From Tumebacillus avium (lineage in GTDB: Bacteria; Bacillota; Bacilli; Tumebacillales; Tumebacillaceae): a stretch of DNA of 64,000 bases. The stretch's first letter is position 1; the number at the start of each line of letters is the position of its first letter. The notes below the pieces were generated by a model that saw only the letters and a list, made by a program, of their open reading frames with translations, did not search any database and was not told where the DNA came from. This document shows, piece by piece, positions 54,181 to 63,766 of this stretch. The stretch is taken from positions 1,396,501-1,460,500 of the forward strand of contig NZ_CP021434.1 in NCBI RefSeq assembly GCF_002162355.1. The letters run 5' to 3'. The position numbers were made by a program, and so were the translations under genes.

Positions 54181-54627
54181 TTACTCCGCAACTACCTGGA
54201 CGCGCATCTCGGTCGTCACTTCCGGGTGCAGTTTGACTGTGACCACGGTCGTGCCAAGCGCTTTGATCGGCTCGTCCAGGAGAATTTTACGCTTGTCGAG
54301 ATTTAATTTTTTCTGATCTTTCAGCGCATCGGCGATCTGCTTGGTCGAGATCGCGCCAAATACGCGGCCGCCGTCGCCTGCTTTGGTTTTCAGGATGACG
54401 GTGGTTTCTTTCAAAACCGCTGCCAGATCTTTCGCTTCCTGCAGCACGCCTGCCGCTTTGCGCTCATCGCCGGCCACCTGTTGCTTGTGGCGGTTGATCG
54501 TCTCCGCGGTCGCTTCTACTGCGAGGTTCTTTTTAAAAAGGAAGTTTTGCGCGTAGCCCGGAGATACCTCTTTGACTTCGCCTTTCTTCCCTTGGCCTTT
54601 TACGTCTTGCAAGAAAATTACTTTCAT
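54181..54627 (-). CDS. rplI: 50S ribosomal protein L9
   Basis: Ribosomal protein of 148 residues: [21 protein letters not shown] at the N-terminus (given in parts: [16 protein letters not shown]) and a C-terminal domain with [17 protein letters not shown]. The ATG at 54627 has GGAGGG upstream. First gene of the rplI-lonC-dnaB operon, 5 nt before lonC. Confidence 0.98.
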   Translation of the reverse strand: MKVIFLQDVKGQGKKGEVKEVSPGYAQNFLFKKNLAVEATAETINRHKQQVAGDERKAAGVLQEAKDLAAVLKETTVILKTKAGDGGRVFGAISTKQIADALKDQKKLNLDKRKILLDEPIKALGTTVVTVKLHPEVTTEMRVQVVAE

Positions 54628-54780
54628 ATCAACACCCTCCAATTCCGATTAGGAGTTCAGAAGCAGTGTCCAGGACCAGATATCTACGTGTAGCTATCTT
54701 ATCTCTAGTTATACCATTTTCCGCTCCCAAACGCTTTCAAAAGAAAATAGAAGCAGATGAAGAAATTACATCTGCTTGGA

Positions 54781-55095
54781 TTAGCGTCTCCGTTTGATAT
54801 GCTCTTTTAAACCGCTGAGATCGCCGTACCACGTCTCGGACTGGTGACCGGTCTCGATGCCGTGATCGACCTTCTCGACGACAGAGCGTTCCAGTTCGTG
54901 AAAATCGATCCCGCAGCGGCGGGCCAGCATGTACGTGAGCACCACGATGTTCGCCAGATGGTCGAGCAATACCGATTCGGTGCCTTTTAAGAAGCCGCGA
55001 AACAGACCCGAAACGTTGTCGAGCAGCTCGGCCTTCAGCCATTCGATCATCCGAATGTTTTTGGTGATGTCCATATCTTTATGGAAGTCAGGCAT
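54781..55095 (-). CDS. MazG-like family protein
   Basis: Helical protein of 104 residues in the MazG-like (all-alpha NTP-PPase-like) family, with IRMIEWLKAELLDNVSGLF and LLDHLANIVVLTYMLARR. AAAAGGGGG precedes ATG 55095. It sits between the NRPS cluster and rplI, a common place in related genomes. Activity as pyrophosphatase is not shown by the sequence, as several catalytic acids of true MazG are not obvious. Confidence 0.85.
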   Translation of the reverse strand: MPDFHKDMDITKNIRMIEWLKAELLDNVSGLFRGFLKGTESVLLDHLANIVVLTYMLARRCGIDFHELERSVVEKVDHGIETGHQSETWYGDLSGLKEHIKRRR

Positions 55096-55168
55096 AGGAA
55101 ACCCCCTTTTCCGTTCCCTGCTTAGAAAGAAGACTTCGACAAACCATTTGGCACTTCCTGCATAAAAG

Positions 55169-55194
55169 GAGTGATGACCACAAGGTCATCACTC
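55169..55194 (-). terminator. Terminator of the NRPS-exporter operon
   Basis: GAGTGATGACC-n4-GGTCATCACTC forms a perfect 11-bp stem overlapping the exporter stop codon at 55189, followed on the minus strand by CTTTTATG. Confidence 0.85.
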
Positions 55195-58100
55195 TTCCTG
55201 ATTGGCGATCTGTCCAAGCTCCATTTTGATCACGCGGTCGGCGAGGTGGAAATAGCGGTCGTCGTGCGTCACCGCGATGACCAGTTTGCCGCGCCGCTTC
55301 ATCTCCGGGAGCAGGGTCAGGTAGAAAAACTCCCGGAATTCCGGGTCCTGATCGGCTGCCCACTCGTCGAACAGATAGACCGGACGGTCTTCGAGATAGG
55401 AGATCAGCAAGGCGATGCGCTTGCGCTGTCCGGTCGACAGCCGGATCGTGCTGAACACGCCGTCTTGAACGGTCAGCTTCTCTTCGAGCTGCAGGACTTT
55501 CATGTGCCTTTCCAGCTCTTCGCGCTTCGCTTCATAGTCGATGCCATACAGCTTCTCGAACAGATAGAAGTCGCTGAACACCGTCGCGAAATGCTGCCCC
55601 AGCGTTTCGGGACTCATCCGCTCGCCGTTGAGCAGAATCTCGCCCCCGTCCGGCGCGTACAGTCCGGTGATCAGCTTGGACAAGGTCGATTTGCCGCTGC
55701 CGTTGCCCCCGGTGATGAACACCACTTCGCCGGGGTGGAAGCTGTAGTCGACCGGGCCGACTTGGAATTCCTGCCCTGCGCCGCCCGCCTTGTAGCGGTA
55801 CTCCACGCCGCGCAGTTCCAGCCCCTGCAGTTCCGTTTTGGCAACAGATGCGGCAGCCACCTCCAGCGCCGGGGCTGCCTCTGCCTCCAGTTGCGACAGT
55901 TCGTCGATCAGCTGCTGAATCCGCTGCCAGGAGATGCGCACGCGCAGCAGCTCCGGGAAACCGTTCATCACGTTGTGCAGCGGCCCGGTCATGTAGAGGA
56001 ACACAAAGACGAAACTGACCAAAGTCTCCGTCTCCACATCGGTGAACAAGAGCGGAAACAAAAACGCCACCCCGCCGATCACAAACGTGAACAGCAATTC
56101 CCCGATCACAAACACATTGGCGAATTTCATGTCGCCTCGCGTCCGCTTCTCCCGGTATGTGTCGCAGCTCTCCTCCATGTCTTGGCGGAACGCGTTGCGC
56201 CGGCCCTGGTGCAGATACAGCTCTTTAAACCCTTTGTTCAAATCGAGGATGAATTTGAAAAAGACGTTTTGGATGTCGCGCGTTTCTTCCCACAGCCGGT
56301 TGGCCGCGTTGCCGACCGCCAGATACAGCCCGACCGCGACGGCGACCACCGCGATCGAGGCCAAGAGTCCGAACAGGTTGATGTAGCCGAGATAGACAAA
56401 ACAGCAGACCAGCGTGATCAGCGACGTGATGCTCGTCACCACGATGTTGGAGAAGCGGCTCACCGTCTCCGTGTCGTTGTTGAGGCTGGCTTGAATCTTG
56501 CCTTCTTCCAGCGACTGCAGCTTCTGGTACGAGGTGCGCAGGATCTTGTTGATCAGCTCCATCCGCTTGTCAAAGACGGCGCGGTTGGTGATGTCGATCA
56601 GCCGGGTGCGGATCAGCCGCTGGCCGAAGACATAGAGCACGATGCCCATCACGAAGTAGAGGAACAGCCCGCTGTTAAACGTTTCGCGCGCCTGCAGCGC
56701 CTTGTTGATCACAAAGATGATAAACGCGTTGCCAAACCCGCTGGCCAGACCCAAGACGATCAGCGCAAAGAGCGCTCTATCTTGGTTTTTTTTGAAAAAA
56801 AAACTGAGCAGAAAGTACAGGCACAAGAGCAGGACGGTCAGACTCACCGCCCCGATGGCGAGAAACAGGGTGCAGGGCGTCCAGACATAGACGAACCCCC
56901 ACGGCAGGCCGGAGAACAGCACATCGGGCAATTTGTACAGGCAGGCAGTAAAGCCGGCCAGAAACACGAAGGCAAGCCCGGCGCCCAAGGCGATTTTTTT
57001 CCCGTTGCCGGTGAATTGGCGTGTGCCTTGGCGCACTTGGCGCAAGAGCAGCACGAGGAAGCCCAGCGTGACCAGGCTCATCGGGACGAGCAGCGCGATC
57101 ACGACAACCGCCACGGTGTCGACCTGCTGATAGAGGTCTTTTTGCAGCACGGGTGTTTTCTGGAGCATCATGTCCATGATGCCTTGCCCGATCGCCGCCG
57201 TCACCGCGGAGTTCATGTTGGCCAGCACCGCGACGCCAAGCTGATCTTCGGGGCGGAAGACGATATAGGAAGAAAAGTTCGGGTTGTTGCCGCCGTGGGC
57301 GATCTCCCCGCTCCCCTTTTGATAGACCTGCCACCCGGCGGCATACGAGGAGCCGTCGTAATACGGCTTCACGGAGCGGTCGGGGAGGCGTGACTGCTCA
57401 ATCAGCGGGGAGAGGTCAGGATGTTGCTCCAGACCGAGCTGGAAGCGCAGCCATTTCTCCATGTCGTCAGCGTTCGAGACGAGATAGCCGGCCGGCGTGT
57501 TGCCGCGATAGGTCGGCGCGTCATAAGCCAGCGCACTCAGAAAGCCCGGCTTGTACCCGGTCGCGAGGCCCGGCAGCGCTTCGGGGCCGGTGCGCAGGAC
57601 AGTATGCGAGAGACCAAGCGGCTGCAGCACCTGCTCCGCCATGTAGGTCTCATAGTGCCGACCGCTGACCGTCTGCACGAGCAGGCCCAGCACATCGTAG
57701 TTGACGGTGGCGTATTCGTAGACCTCGCCCGGACGGTTGGCCAGTTCATAGCCGTCGAGCTTGCGCACCGTCTGCTCCAGCGCGTCGTCTGCAGTCGATG
57801 CTTCGATATCGCCGATCGTTTGGAACGGCAGCCCGGACGTGTGGTGCAGGAACTGCTCCACGGTGACGTTCGCCGGATCTCCTCTGTACATCAGCCGCAG
57901 CCACGGCAGATAGGTCTGGACCGGCTCGTCCAGTTTGATCTTCCCCTGCCCGACCAGTTGCAGGACGGCCAGGCCGGTGAACGCTTTGCTGTTCGAACCG
58001 AGTTCAAACAAGGTGGAGTGTTCGACGAGTTGCTGCGCAGAGGTGTCTGCATAGCCAAACCCTTTTTTGTAAGTTTCCTGTCCGCCCTGCACGATCACGA

Positions 58101-58257
58101 CCGAGAGGCCCGGTATGTTGCCGTCGTCCATGTTTTCCCGCACAAACGATTCGATCGCCTGCAGGTCGACATTGGCTTCGGCCTCTGCAAAACCGGGCCA
58201 GGCTGTGACCAGCAGGCAGCACAGCAGGAGGATGGAGACGATGTTTTTGATCTTCAT
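55189..58257 (-). CDS. Beta-lactamase-like serine hydrolase fused to cyclic-peptide-type ABC exporter
   Basis: Protein of 1,022 residues in two parts. Residues 1-27 are a signal peptide; 28-350 a class C beta-lactamase/esterase-like domain with SxxK at 88-91 (ELGSNSKAF), Tyr182 in YEYATVNYD (Thr where Asn is typical of Y-x-N) and HGG near 315. Residues about 380-1000 are membrane helices and an ABC ATPase (Walker A GGNGSGKST near 855, signature LSTGQRKRIALL). The exporter half matches the SyrD/PvdE-type cyclic-peptide transporters. It follows the NRPS gene. An export-coupled hydrolase acting on the peptide is inference. Confidence 0.9.
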   Translation of the reverse strand: MKIKNIVSILLLCCLLVTAWPGFAEAEANVDLQAIESFVRENMDDGNIPGLSVVIVQGGQETYKKGFGYADTSAQQLVEHSTLFELGSNSKAFTGLAVLQLVGQGKIKLDEPVQTYLPWLRLMYRGDPANVTVEQFLHHTSGLPFQTIGDIEASTADDALEQTVRKLDGYELANRPGEVYEYATVNYDVLGLLVQTVSGRHYETYMAEQVLQPLGLSHTVLRTGPEALPGLATGYKPGFLSALAYDAPTYRGNTPAGYLVSNADDMEKWLRFQLGLEQHPDLSPLIEQSRLPDRSVKPYYDGSSYAAGWQVYQKGSGEIAHGGNNPNFSSYIVFRPEDQLGVAVLANMNSAVTAAIGQGIMDMMLQKTPVLQKDLYQQVDTVAVVVIALLVPMSLVTLGFLVLLLRQVRQGTRQFTGNGKKIALGAGLAFVFLAGFTACLYKLPDVLFSGLPWGFVYVWTPCTLFLAIGAVSLTVLLLCLYFLLSFFFKKNQDRALFALIVLGLASGFGNAFIIFVINKALQARETFNSGLFLYFVMGIVLYVFGQRLIRTRLIDITNRAVFDKRMELINKILRTSYQKLQSLEEGKIQASLNNDTETVSRFSNIVVTSITSLITLVCCFVYLGYINLFGLLASIAVVAVAVGLYLAVGNAANRLWEETRDIQNVFFKFILDLNKGFKELYLHQGRRNAFRQDMEESCDTYREKRTRGDMKFANVFVIGELLFTFVIGGVAFLFPLLFTDVETETLVSFVFVFLYMTGPLHNVMNGFPELLRVRISWQRIQQLIDELSQLEAEAAPALEVAAASVAKTELQGLELRGVEYRYKAGGAGQEFQVGPVDYSFHPGEVVFITGGNGSGKSTLSKLITGLYAPDGGEILLNGERMSPETLGQHFATVFSDFYLFEKLYGIDYEAKREELERHMKVLQLEEKLTVQDGVFSTIRLSTGQRKRIALLISYLEDRPVYLFDEWAADQDPEFREFFYLTLLPEMKRRGKLVIAVTHDDRYFHLADRVIKMELGQIANQEE

Positions 58258-58271
58258 GTCAGGCTCCTTTC

Positions 58272-61200
58272 TCAGCTGAACAGATCGTCCAGCAGGTCTT
58301 GGCTGAGTTCGGCCAATTCAAAATCGGAAGGCGTAAATTCCACGTCGTCCCCTTTTTTCGTGCAATGGTCGAGCACTTTTTGCAGCTCTTCGCGAATCCC
58401 GGCCAGCAGACGCTCTGCGGTCGCATCTTGAAAATGATGGCGGCTGTAGGTGACCGCCATGTGCAGCTGCCCCTTTGCCACATAGGCGTTGATGTCCAGC
58501 AACGCGGTCAGCGCATTCTGCGGCGCCGACTCGGAAGTTTCGTCTGCGCCGCCGCTCCACGCCAGCCACTCGTTGTCAAACGAGGCGTCAAAATCCCCGA
58601 GGTAGTTGAAGCGGATCGGCTGCGGGGGCTGATGCGCCGCTTGCAGCTCATCTGTCAGGTGCCGGAGCACACCGTAGCCAAACCCGTTGTGCGGCACCCG
58701 GCGCAAGGTTTCTTTGACAGCGCGGATCTGCTCGCGGGTGTCGCCGCCATGCACCGGCAAGCGCACCGGGAACATCGTGGTGAACCAGCCGACGGTGCGC
58801 GACAGGTCGAGCTCACCGAGCTCTTCCCGGCCATGCCCTTCCAGCTCCAGCAGGACCGCATCGCCGCCGCTGAACGTTCCGAGCGCAGCGGCCAGCGCGG
58901 CGATGATCAGTTCATGCGGCTTGGTGCTGTACGGGTCGTTGGCAGCGCTGAGCAAAAGCGAGGTCACGTCGGCCGGAAGCGCAACGCCGATGGTGTTGCT
59001 GTGCTCTACCAGATGCTCGCCATGGTCGAAATCGACCGGGAACGGGCGCACCGGCTGCAGGGCCTGCTCCCAATAGGGAGTTTCCTGCAGCAGGCTGTCT
59101 TGGCGGGCGTAGGCGGCGAGCGCCTCGGCCCACTCCTGCATCCCGTGCGTTTTCGGCGGCAGTTCGACCGGCTGCCCGGCGCGGATGTGTTCCAACGCCG
59201 TCACGAAATCGCCGAGCAGAATGCGCCACGATACCCCGTCGACAACGAGATGGTGGGCGGTGAGCAGCAGTTGCTGCGGTGCATCGCTGCGCTCGAACAG
59301 GCAAGCGGCGAGCAGAAGATCGGCGGAGAGGTCGAAACTTGATTTGCTGGCCAGCGCCTGCTCGCCGATCAGCTTGTGCTGTCCTTCCTGCGTCAGACCT
59401 GACAGGTTCGTCACTGCGACAGACAGGTGCGGCGTTGCATGCAGCTCGTTGTAGAACAACGCTCCGGTTGCCGGGGCAACGGTCAGGCGCAGCGCATCGT
59501 GCCGTACCACCAACGCGTGTAGCGCCCGCTCGATCTCCTGCCGCTCGACCCGCTGTTTCAAGGTCAGGAACAGCGATTGGTTGTAATAGCCGGGCGCGGC
59601 GAAGTTCTGGTCGCCAAACCAGCTCTGGATCGGCGTGATGCCCACTTCGCCTGTGCGCAGGGACTGGTCGGCGAAGTGGCTTGCCGCGTGCTGCTCCAGC
59701 AGGGCGGACAGCTCGCGCACCGTTTCGCAGCCGAGCAGGTCTTTGACTTTGACCGTGTAGCCCAGCTCCGGCAGCTTGGCGGCGATCTGGATGGCTTTGA
59801 TCGAATCGCCGCCCATGCTGTAGAAGAGATCGTCCAATCCCATGTCCGGCGCGCCCAGCACGCGGCGGTAGATGGCGAGCACTTCCTGTTGCAGCTGCGA
59901 AACGTCTTGCGCTGCGGCCTGTCCTGCCGGTGTGATGCTTGCCGGTGTGGGCAGGGCGGCGCGGTCGATTTTGCCATTGCGGGTCAGGGGCAGTCGTTCC
60001 ACCGCGACGAACTGTGCCGGGATCACGGCGGAGGGCAGCGAACGGGACAGGTGTTGGCGCAACTGAAGGGGCGCGATCCCAGGGTCTGCCGCCACATACG
60101 CGCAGAGGAAGCGGCGTCCGTCTTCCTGCTCCAGGTCGAGCACCGCCGCTTCCTGCACGCCGGGATGGGCGAGCAGCAGGCTTTCGATCTCGCCGAGCTC
60201 GATCCGGTAGCCGTTGATCTTCACCTGATGATCGAGACGGCCGAGATATTCAATGTCGCCGTTGGCGCTGCGTTTCGCCCGATCGCCTGTGCGGTACAGC
60301 CGCGTGCTGCTGCCCGGTGCGGTGACAAACCGCTCGGCCGTCAAGTCCGGTCGGTTGAGATAGCCGCGAGCCAGCCCGTCGCCGGAGATGTACAGCTCGC
60401 CTGCCGCACCGGGCGGCTGCGGCTGCATCTGCCGGTCGAGGATGTGAATCCCGGCGTTGGCGATGGGACGTCCAATCGGCACGTCCGCCCCTCGGTCAGC
60501 CTCCGCGTCAAAACGATGGATCATGCAGCCGACCACCGCTTCGGTCGGGCCGTATTCGTTGTAGATCTCCACGCCTGCAAACAGCTCTTCCGCTTGCCGG
60601 GCGACGCTGGTCTTCAACGCTTCGCCGCCGACGATCAGCCGCTTGAGCACAGAGCCTGACGCATCGAAGTCCTGCAACAGCGCCAGATGGGCAGGCGTCA
60701 GTTTGAGAATCTGCGTGCGGTTCTCCCGCAACAGGCGGTACAGCACGAACTCCGGCTGGTCGTCGCGGTAGATCAGCACGGGGTTGCCGCTGAGCAATGG
60801 CGTGAAGATCGACGTGACCGTCAAGTCGAACGCCAGCGAGGAATACAGGGCGAACGCCTCGTCCTCGTGGCGGATATACGCTCGTTTCGCCCACCAGACG
60901 TAGTTGACGAGGCCTTGCTGCTCAATGACCGTGCCCTTCGGCTTGCCGGTGGAGCCGGATGTGAAGATCACATAGACCGGGTCGTGCGGCCCGCTGGGTT
61001 TTTCAGGCGCTGTGGAGTCTGGCGCGTAGTTCGCCGCCTCCTGCAAGTCGATCCATTCGCCCGGCCAGTGCAGCGGCAGACGCTCCCGGCAGTTGGACAG
61101 CACCAGCTCCGGTGCGGCGTCGGCCAAGATGGTTTGGTTGCGCTCCACCGGCGACTCCGGGTCGAGCGGCACGTACGCGCCGCCCGCCTTCAGCACCGCA

Positions 61201-62762
61201 AACAGCCCGACCAGCATCTCCGGGGAGTGCTCTGCCAACAACCCGACCAGCACGCTCGGCCCCACCCCTTTTTGGCGCAAGGTATGGGCCAGGGAGTTGG
61301 CCTGCTCGTCCAGCTCGCGATAGGTCAGCGTCCGCTCCCCGTCGCAAACGGCGATACGATCCGGCGTGCGGGCCGCCTGCTGGGCAAACAGCTCCGCGAT
61401 CGTCTGCTCTTTGGGATACGGTGCTGCGGTGTCGTTCCACGCTGCGATCTCCTGCAGCTCCTGCTCGGTCAGCAGCTGCAGCCGGCCGACCTCCTCCTGC
61501 GGCTGATTCGCCACCTGCAAGGCCAGTCCCAGCAGGTGGCGGTGCATCTGTGCGATCTGCTCCGCTGTATAGTCGGCCAACTTGTAATCGTAGGCCAGTG
61601 TGATCTGTCCGCTGTCCGACCATTCTTTGACGACCAGTTGCAACGCATACGTCTGATGCCCGCTGTACATTTCGTACAGCTCCGCCTTGCTGCCGCCAAA
61701 ATCATTGCGAAACGAGTTGTTGTAGTAGTTGACACAGACTTGGAACAGGCTGTCATATCCGTTGCGCTTCAGCTCCAGATCCTGGGCCAGCAGATCGTAC
61801 GGATAGCGCTGGTGCAACAGGCAGTTGCGCAGCTGCTTGTCGACGGCGCGCAGGAACTCGAGAAACGTCCCTGCGTCCGGCACTTGGGCGCGAAACGGCA
61901 TCGTCGAGGTGAACATGCCGAGGATGGCTTTTTCCTTTTGCCCGGAGCGGTTCAACACCGGCACGCCAAGCACCAGGTCCTCCTGCCCGGTCGTGCGGTT
62001 CAGGTAGATCAGCATCAGCGCTGTGAAAAACGTATTGTACGAACAGCGTGCCTGCTCGCAAAACGCCCGGATCGCCTCCGAGGCAGCTCCCTCCAGATCG
62101 AAGGCCAGTCGGCTCCCGGCCGTGTCGGCAGCCGACTTGCGCAGATGCGCCAGCCCGTCGAGATCGGCAAACAGCTCCGTCCAATAGGCCCGGTCTTTCT
62201 GACAGCGTTCCGATTGCAGATACGCCTGCTCCCGCTCCAGAAAATCGGTGTAGGCGTGCGTCTCGTCTGCTGCCGGCTCCCCTTGCTGCAAGCGGGTGTA
62301 GTTGGCCAGCACCCCTTCGACCGCCACTTTGATCGACCAGCCGTCGGCGATCAGGTGGTGGAATTTTGCCAGCACGCCGCCTTCTGCCGCCGAGAGACGA
62401 AACGTTGCAAAGTGGCAGAGCAGGCCGCCCGCCAGCTCAAACGGGCGGGCAAACTCTTCCTCCAGCCAGCGCTGATACGCAGCCTCCGGGTCTTCCTCAC
62501 GGCTGAAATCGAAAAACGGAATCTCCTGCTCCGCTCCCTCGACCGCAGATTGCGCCGCGTCGCCGTGCTCTTCGACCAGCCGGATGCGCAGCGACTGCTG
62601 CTGGCGCTGCAGGTGGCGCACCGCTTCGGCAAGCAGCTCATAGTCGAGGCTCGCCCGCACGCGGAGCGTTCCGCCGATGTTGTGCATCGCCGTGTTGGGA
62701 TTGATTTTTTCCAGATACCAGATTCTCTTTTGCGGATGGGTCAGCGCGACAGGACGTTGCAT
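58272..62762 (-). CDS. Nonribosomal peptide synthetase, one module (C-A-T-E)
   Basis: Megasynthase of 1,496 residues. Condensation domain about 8-440 (HHLIADGWS near 133); adenylation about 465-940 (YVIFTSGSTGKPKG near 592, EYGPTE, GYRIELGEIE); carrier about 955-1020 (GGDSIKAI, Ser near 983 for the phosphopantetheine arm); epimerisation about 1025-1480 (HHLVVDGVSWRILLGD). No thioesterase. Reading the A-domain pocket by eye gives D-L-T-K-I-G-E-V-G, the pattern I associate with Asn, so the module would add D-Asn. ATG 62762 has AAAGGAGG upstream; an upstream in-frame extension lies over the BtrH-like gene. Confidence 0.93.
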   Translation of the reverse strand: MQRPVALTHPQKRIWYLEKINPNTAMHNIGGTLRVRASLDYELLAEAVRHLQRQQQSLRIRLVEEHGDAAQSAVEGAEQEIPFFDFSREEDPEAAYQRWLEEEFARPFELAGGLLCHFATFRLSAAEGGVLAKFHHLIADGWSIKVAVEGVLANYTRLQQGEPAADETHAYTDFLEREQAYLQSERCQKDRAYWTELFADLDGLAHLRKSAADTAGSRLAFDLEGAASEAIRAFCEQARCSYNTFFTALMLIYLNRTTGQEDLVLGVPVLNRSGQKEKAILGMFTSTMPFRAQVPDAGTFLEFLRAVDKQLRNCLLHQRYPYDLLAQDLELKRNGYDSLFQVCVNYYNNSFRNDFGGSKAELYEMYSGHQTYALQLVVKEWSDSGQITLAYDYKLADYTAEQIAQMHRHLLGLALQVANQPQEEVGRLQLLTEQELQEIAAWNDTAAPYPKEQTIAELFAQQAARTPDRIAVCDGERTLTYRELDEQANSLAHTLRQKGVGPSVLVGLLAEHSPEMLVGLFAVLKAGGAYVPLDPESPVERNQTILADAAPELVLSNCRERLPLHWPGEWIDLQEAANYAPDSTAPEKPSGPHDPVYVIFTSGSTGKPKGTVIEQQGLVNYVWWAKRAYIRHEDEAFALYSSLAFDLTVTSIFTPLLSGNPVLIYRDDQPEFVLYRLLRENRTQILKLTPAHLALLQDFDASGSVLKRLIVGGEALKTSVARQAEELFAGVEIYNEYGPTEAVVGCMIHRFDAEADRGADVPIGRPIANAGIHILDRQMQPQPPGAAGELYISGDGLARGYLNRPDLTAERFVTAPGSSTRLYRTGDRAKRSANGDIEYLGRLDHQVKINGYRIELGEIESLLLAHPGVQEAAVLDLEQEDGRRFLCAYVAADPGIAPLQLRQHLSRSLPSAVIPAQFVAVERLPLTRNGKIDRAALPTPASITPAGQAAAQDVSQLQQEVLAIYRRVLGAPDMGLDDLFYSMGGDSIKAIQIAAKLPELGYTVKVKDLLGCETVRELSALLEQHAASHFADQSLRTGEVGITPIQSWFGDQNFAAPGYYNQSLFLTLKQRVERQEIERALHALVVRHDALRLTVAPATGALFYNELHATPHLSVAVTNLSGLTQEGQHKLIGEQALASKSSFDLSADLLLAACLFERSDAPQQLLLTAHHLVVDGVSWRILLGDFVTALEHIRAGQPVELPPKTHGMQEWAEALAAYARQDSLLQETPYWEQALQPVRPFPVDFDHGEHLVEHSNTIGVALPADVTSLLLSAANDPYSTKPHELIIAALAAALGTFSGGDAVLLELEGHGREELGELDLSRTVGWFTTMFPVRLPVHGGDTREQIRAVKETLRRVPHNGFGYGVLRHLTDELQAAHQPPQPIRFNYLGDFDASFDNEWLAWSGGADETSESAPQNALTALLDINAYVAKGQLHMAVTYSRHHFQDATAERLLAGIREELQKVLDHCTKKGDDVEFTPSDFELAELSQDLLDDLFS

Positions 62763-62782
62763 CGGACGGTCTCCCTCCTTTT

Positions 62783-63754
62783 CTAAAGCGTCTTCGCCAG
62801 CAGTTCGGCGCACTTTTCTTCCAGCAGGATCACTTTGTCGAGCGCGGCGAGGATACGCTTTTGGCTGTAGGTGTCGGTCATCTTCGCTTTCAGCATGCCG
62901 TTGCGCAGCGCGTACCAGGCGATGACCGTCTCGTTGACGGCGGTCAGCAGCTCCGGGTCGATCTGCTGCTGATACAGCTTGGGCTCGTGCTGTTCGAGGT
63001 AGTAGAGAAACTCGTAAAAGCCGCTGCGCACATCGTTGATCGGTTTGAGGAACTCCCACCAGTCGGCGATGTGCTCTTTCGCAGTGTCGCCCATCGCCAC
63101 GAGGTCGCCCCGGAACTTCTGCAAGCCGCTGAGCCCGGCCCACTCGCCGTCCGATTCGCCGCCGACCATCAAGGCATGGCAGTTGATCATCTGCGTGCGG
63201 AACAGCTCATCGGAATAGTGGAAATCGGGTCGGGTCAATCGCACCATCAGCTTGTCCCCGGCCTGATACGCCGTGTCGATCACGCCGGCATCCATCCAGT
63301 CGGTAAACACGGTCGGCCAGAAGTCGGTCATGCGCAGGCAGTCGTTTTCCTTGTCCACATCGACGACAGCGAGGGCGTGCATCTCGTGTTTGCTTTGAAA
63401 CGCATAGTACCACGGCACATGCCAGCCGTCGACGAAGATGAACAGGGCCTCGTCTTCGTTGATCGCCGTCTCAGCTGTCGCGCGCAGGTCTTCTTCTCGC
63501 AGCATCGTGATCTCGATGCCGTAGACGCGCTGCAGCGAGTTCATCCACGCCGGCGCTTCCCCGGCCTTGTTGATCGAAAAATCGGTGTGCGAGCGGTAGA
63601 AGAAGCCCCAGCTGTCGGAGAGGAACCATTGAAACGGAAAGCCGTGCGCGACGAGATAGGAGCAGACCAAGGCGCGTTCGCAGTTCAGAAAGTCAAAATT
63701 GTAGTTGTTGTAATGCAGCAGCACCGGTTTGTCCAAGGAATAGGTTAACGGCAT
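62783..63754 (-). CDS. BtrH-like (butirosin H N-terminal) family protein
   Basis: Protein of 323 residues with the BtrH N-terminal pattern LHYNNYNFDFLNCERALVCSYL (shown by NFDFLNCERALVC), FPFQWFLSDSWGFFYR and a papain-like Cys region, then a C-terminal helical part (about 240-323). In butirosin synthesis BtrH transfers an acyl group from a carrier protein. Here it sits between a carrier-protein end and the NRPS module, so it probably works with the peptide pathway. AAGGGGG precedes ATG 63754. The activity here is inferred. Confidence 0.82.
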   Translation of the reverse strand: MPLTYSLDKPVLLHYNNYNFDFLNCERALVCSYLVAHGFPFQWFLSDSWGFFYRSHTDFSINKAGEAPAWMNSLQRVYGIEITMLREEDLRATAETAINEDEALFIFVDGWHVPWYYAFQSKHEMHALAVVDVDKENDCLRMTDFWPTVFTDWMDAGVIDTAYQAGDKLMVRLTRPDFHYSDELFRTQMINCHALMVGGESDGEWAGLSGLQKFRGDLVAMGDTAKEHIADWWEFLKPINDVRSGFYEFLYYLEQHEPKLYQQQIDPELLTAVNETVIAWYALRNGMLKAKMTDTYSQKRILAALDKVILLEEKCAELLAKTL

Positions 63755-63766
63755 GCCAAGACCCCC

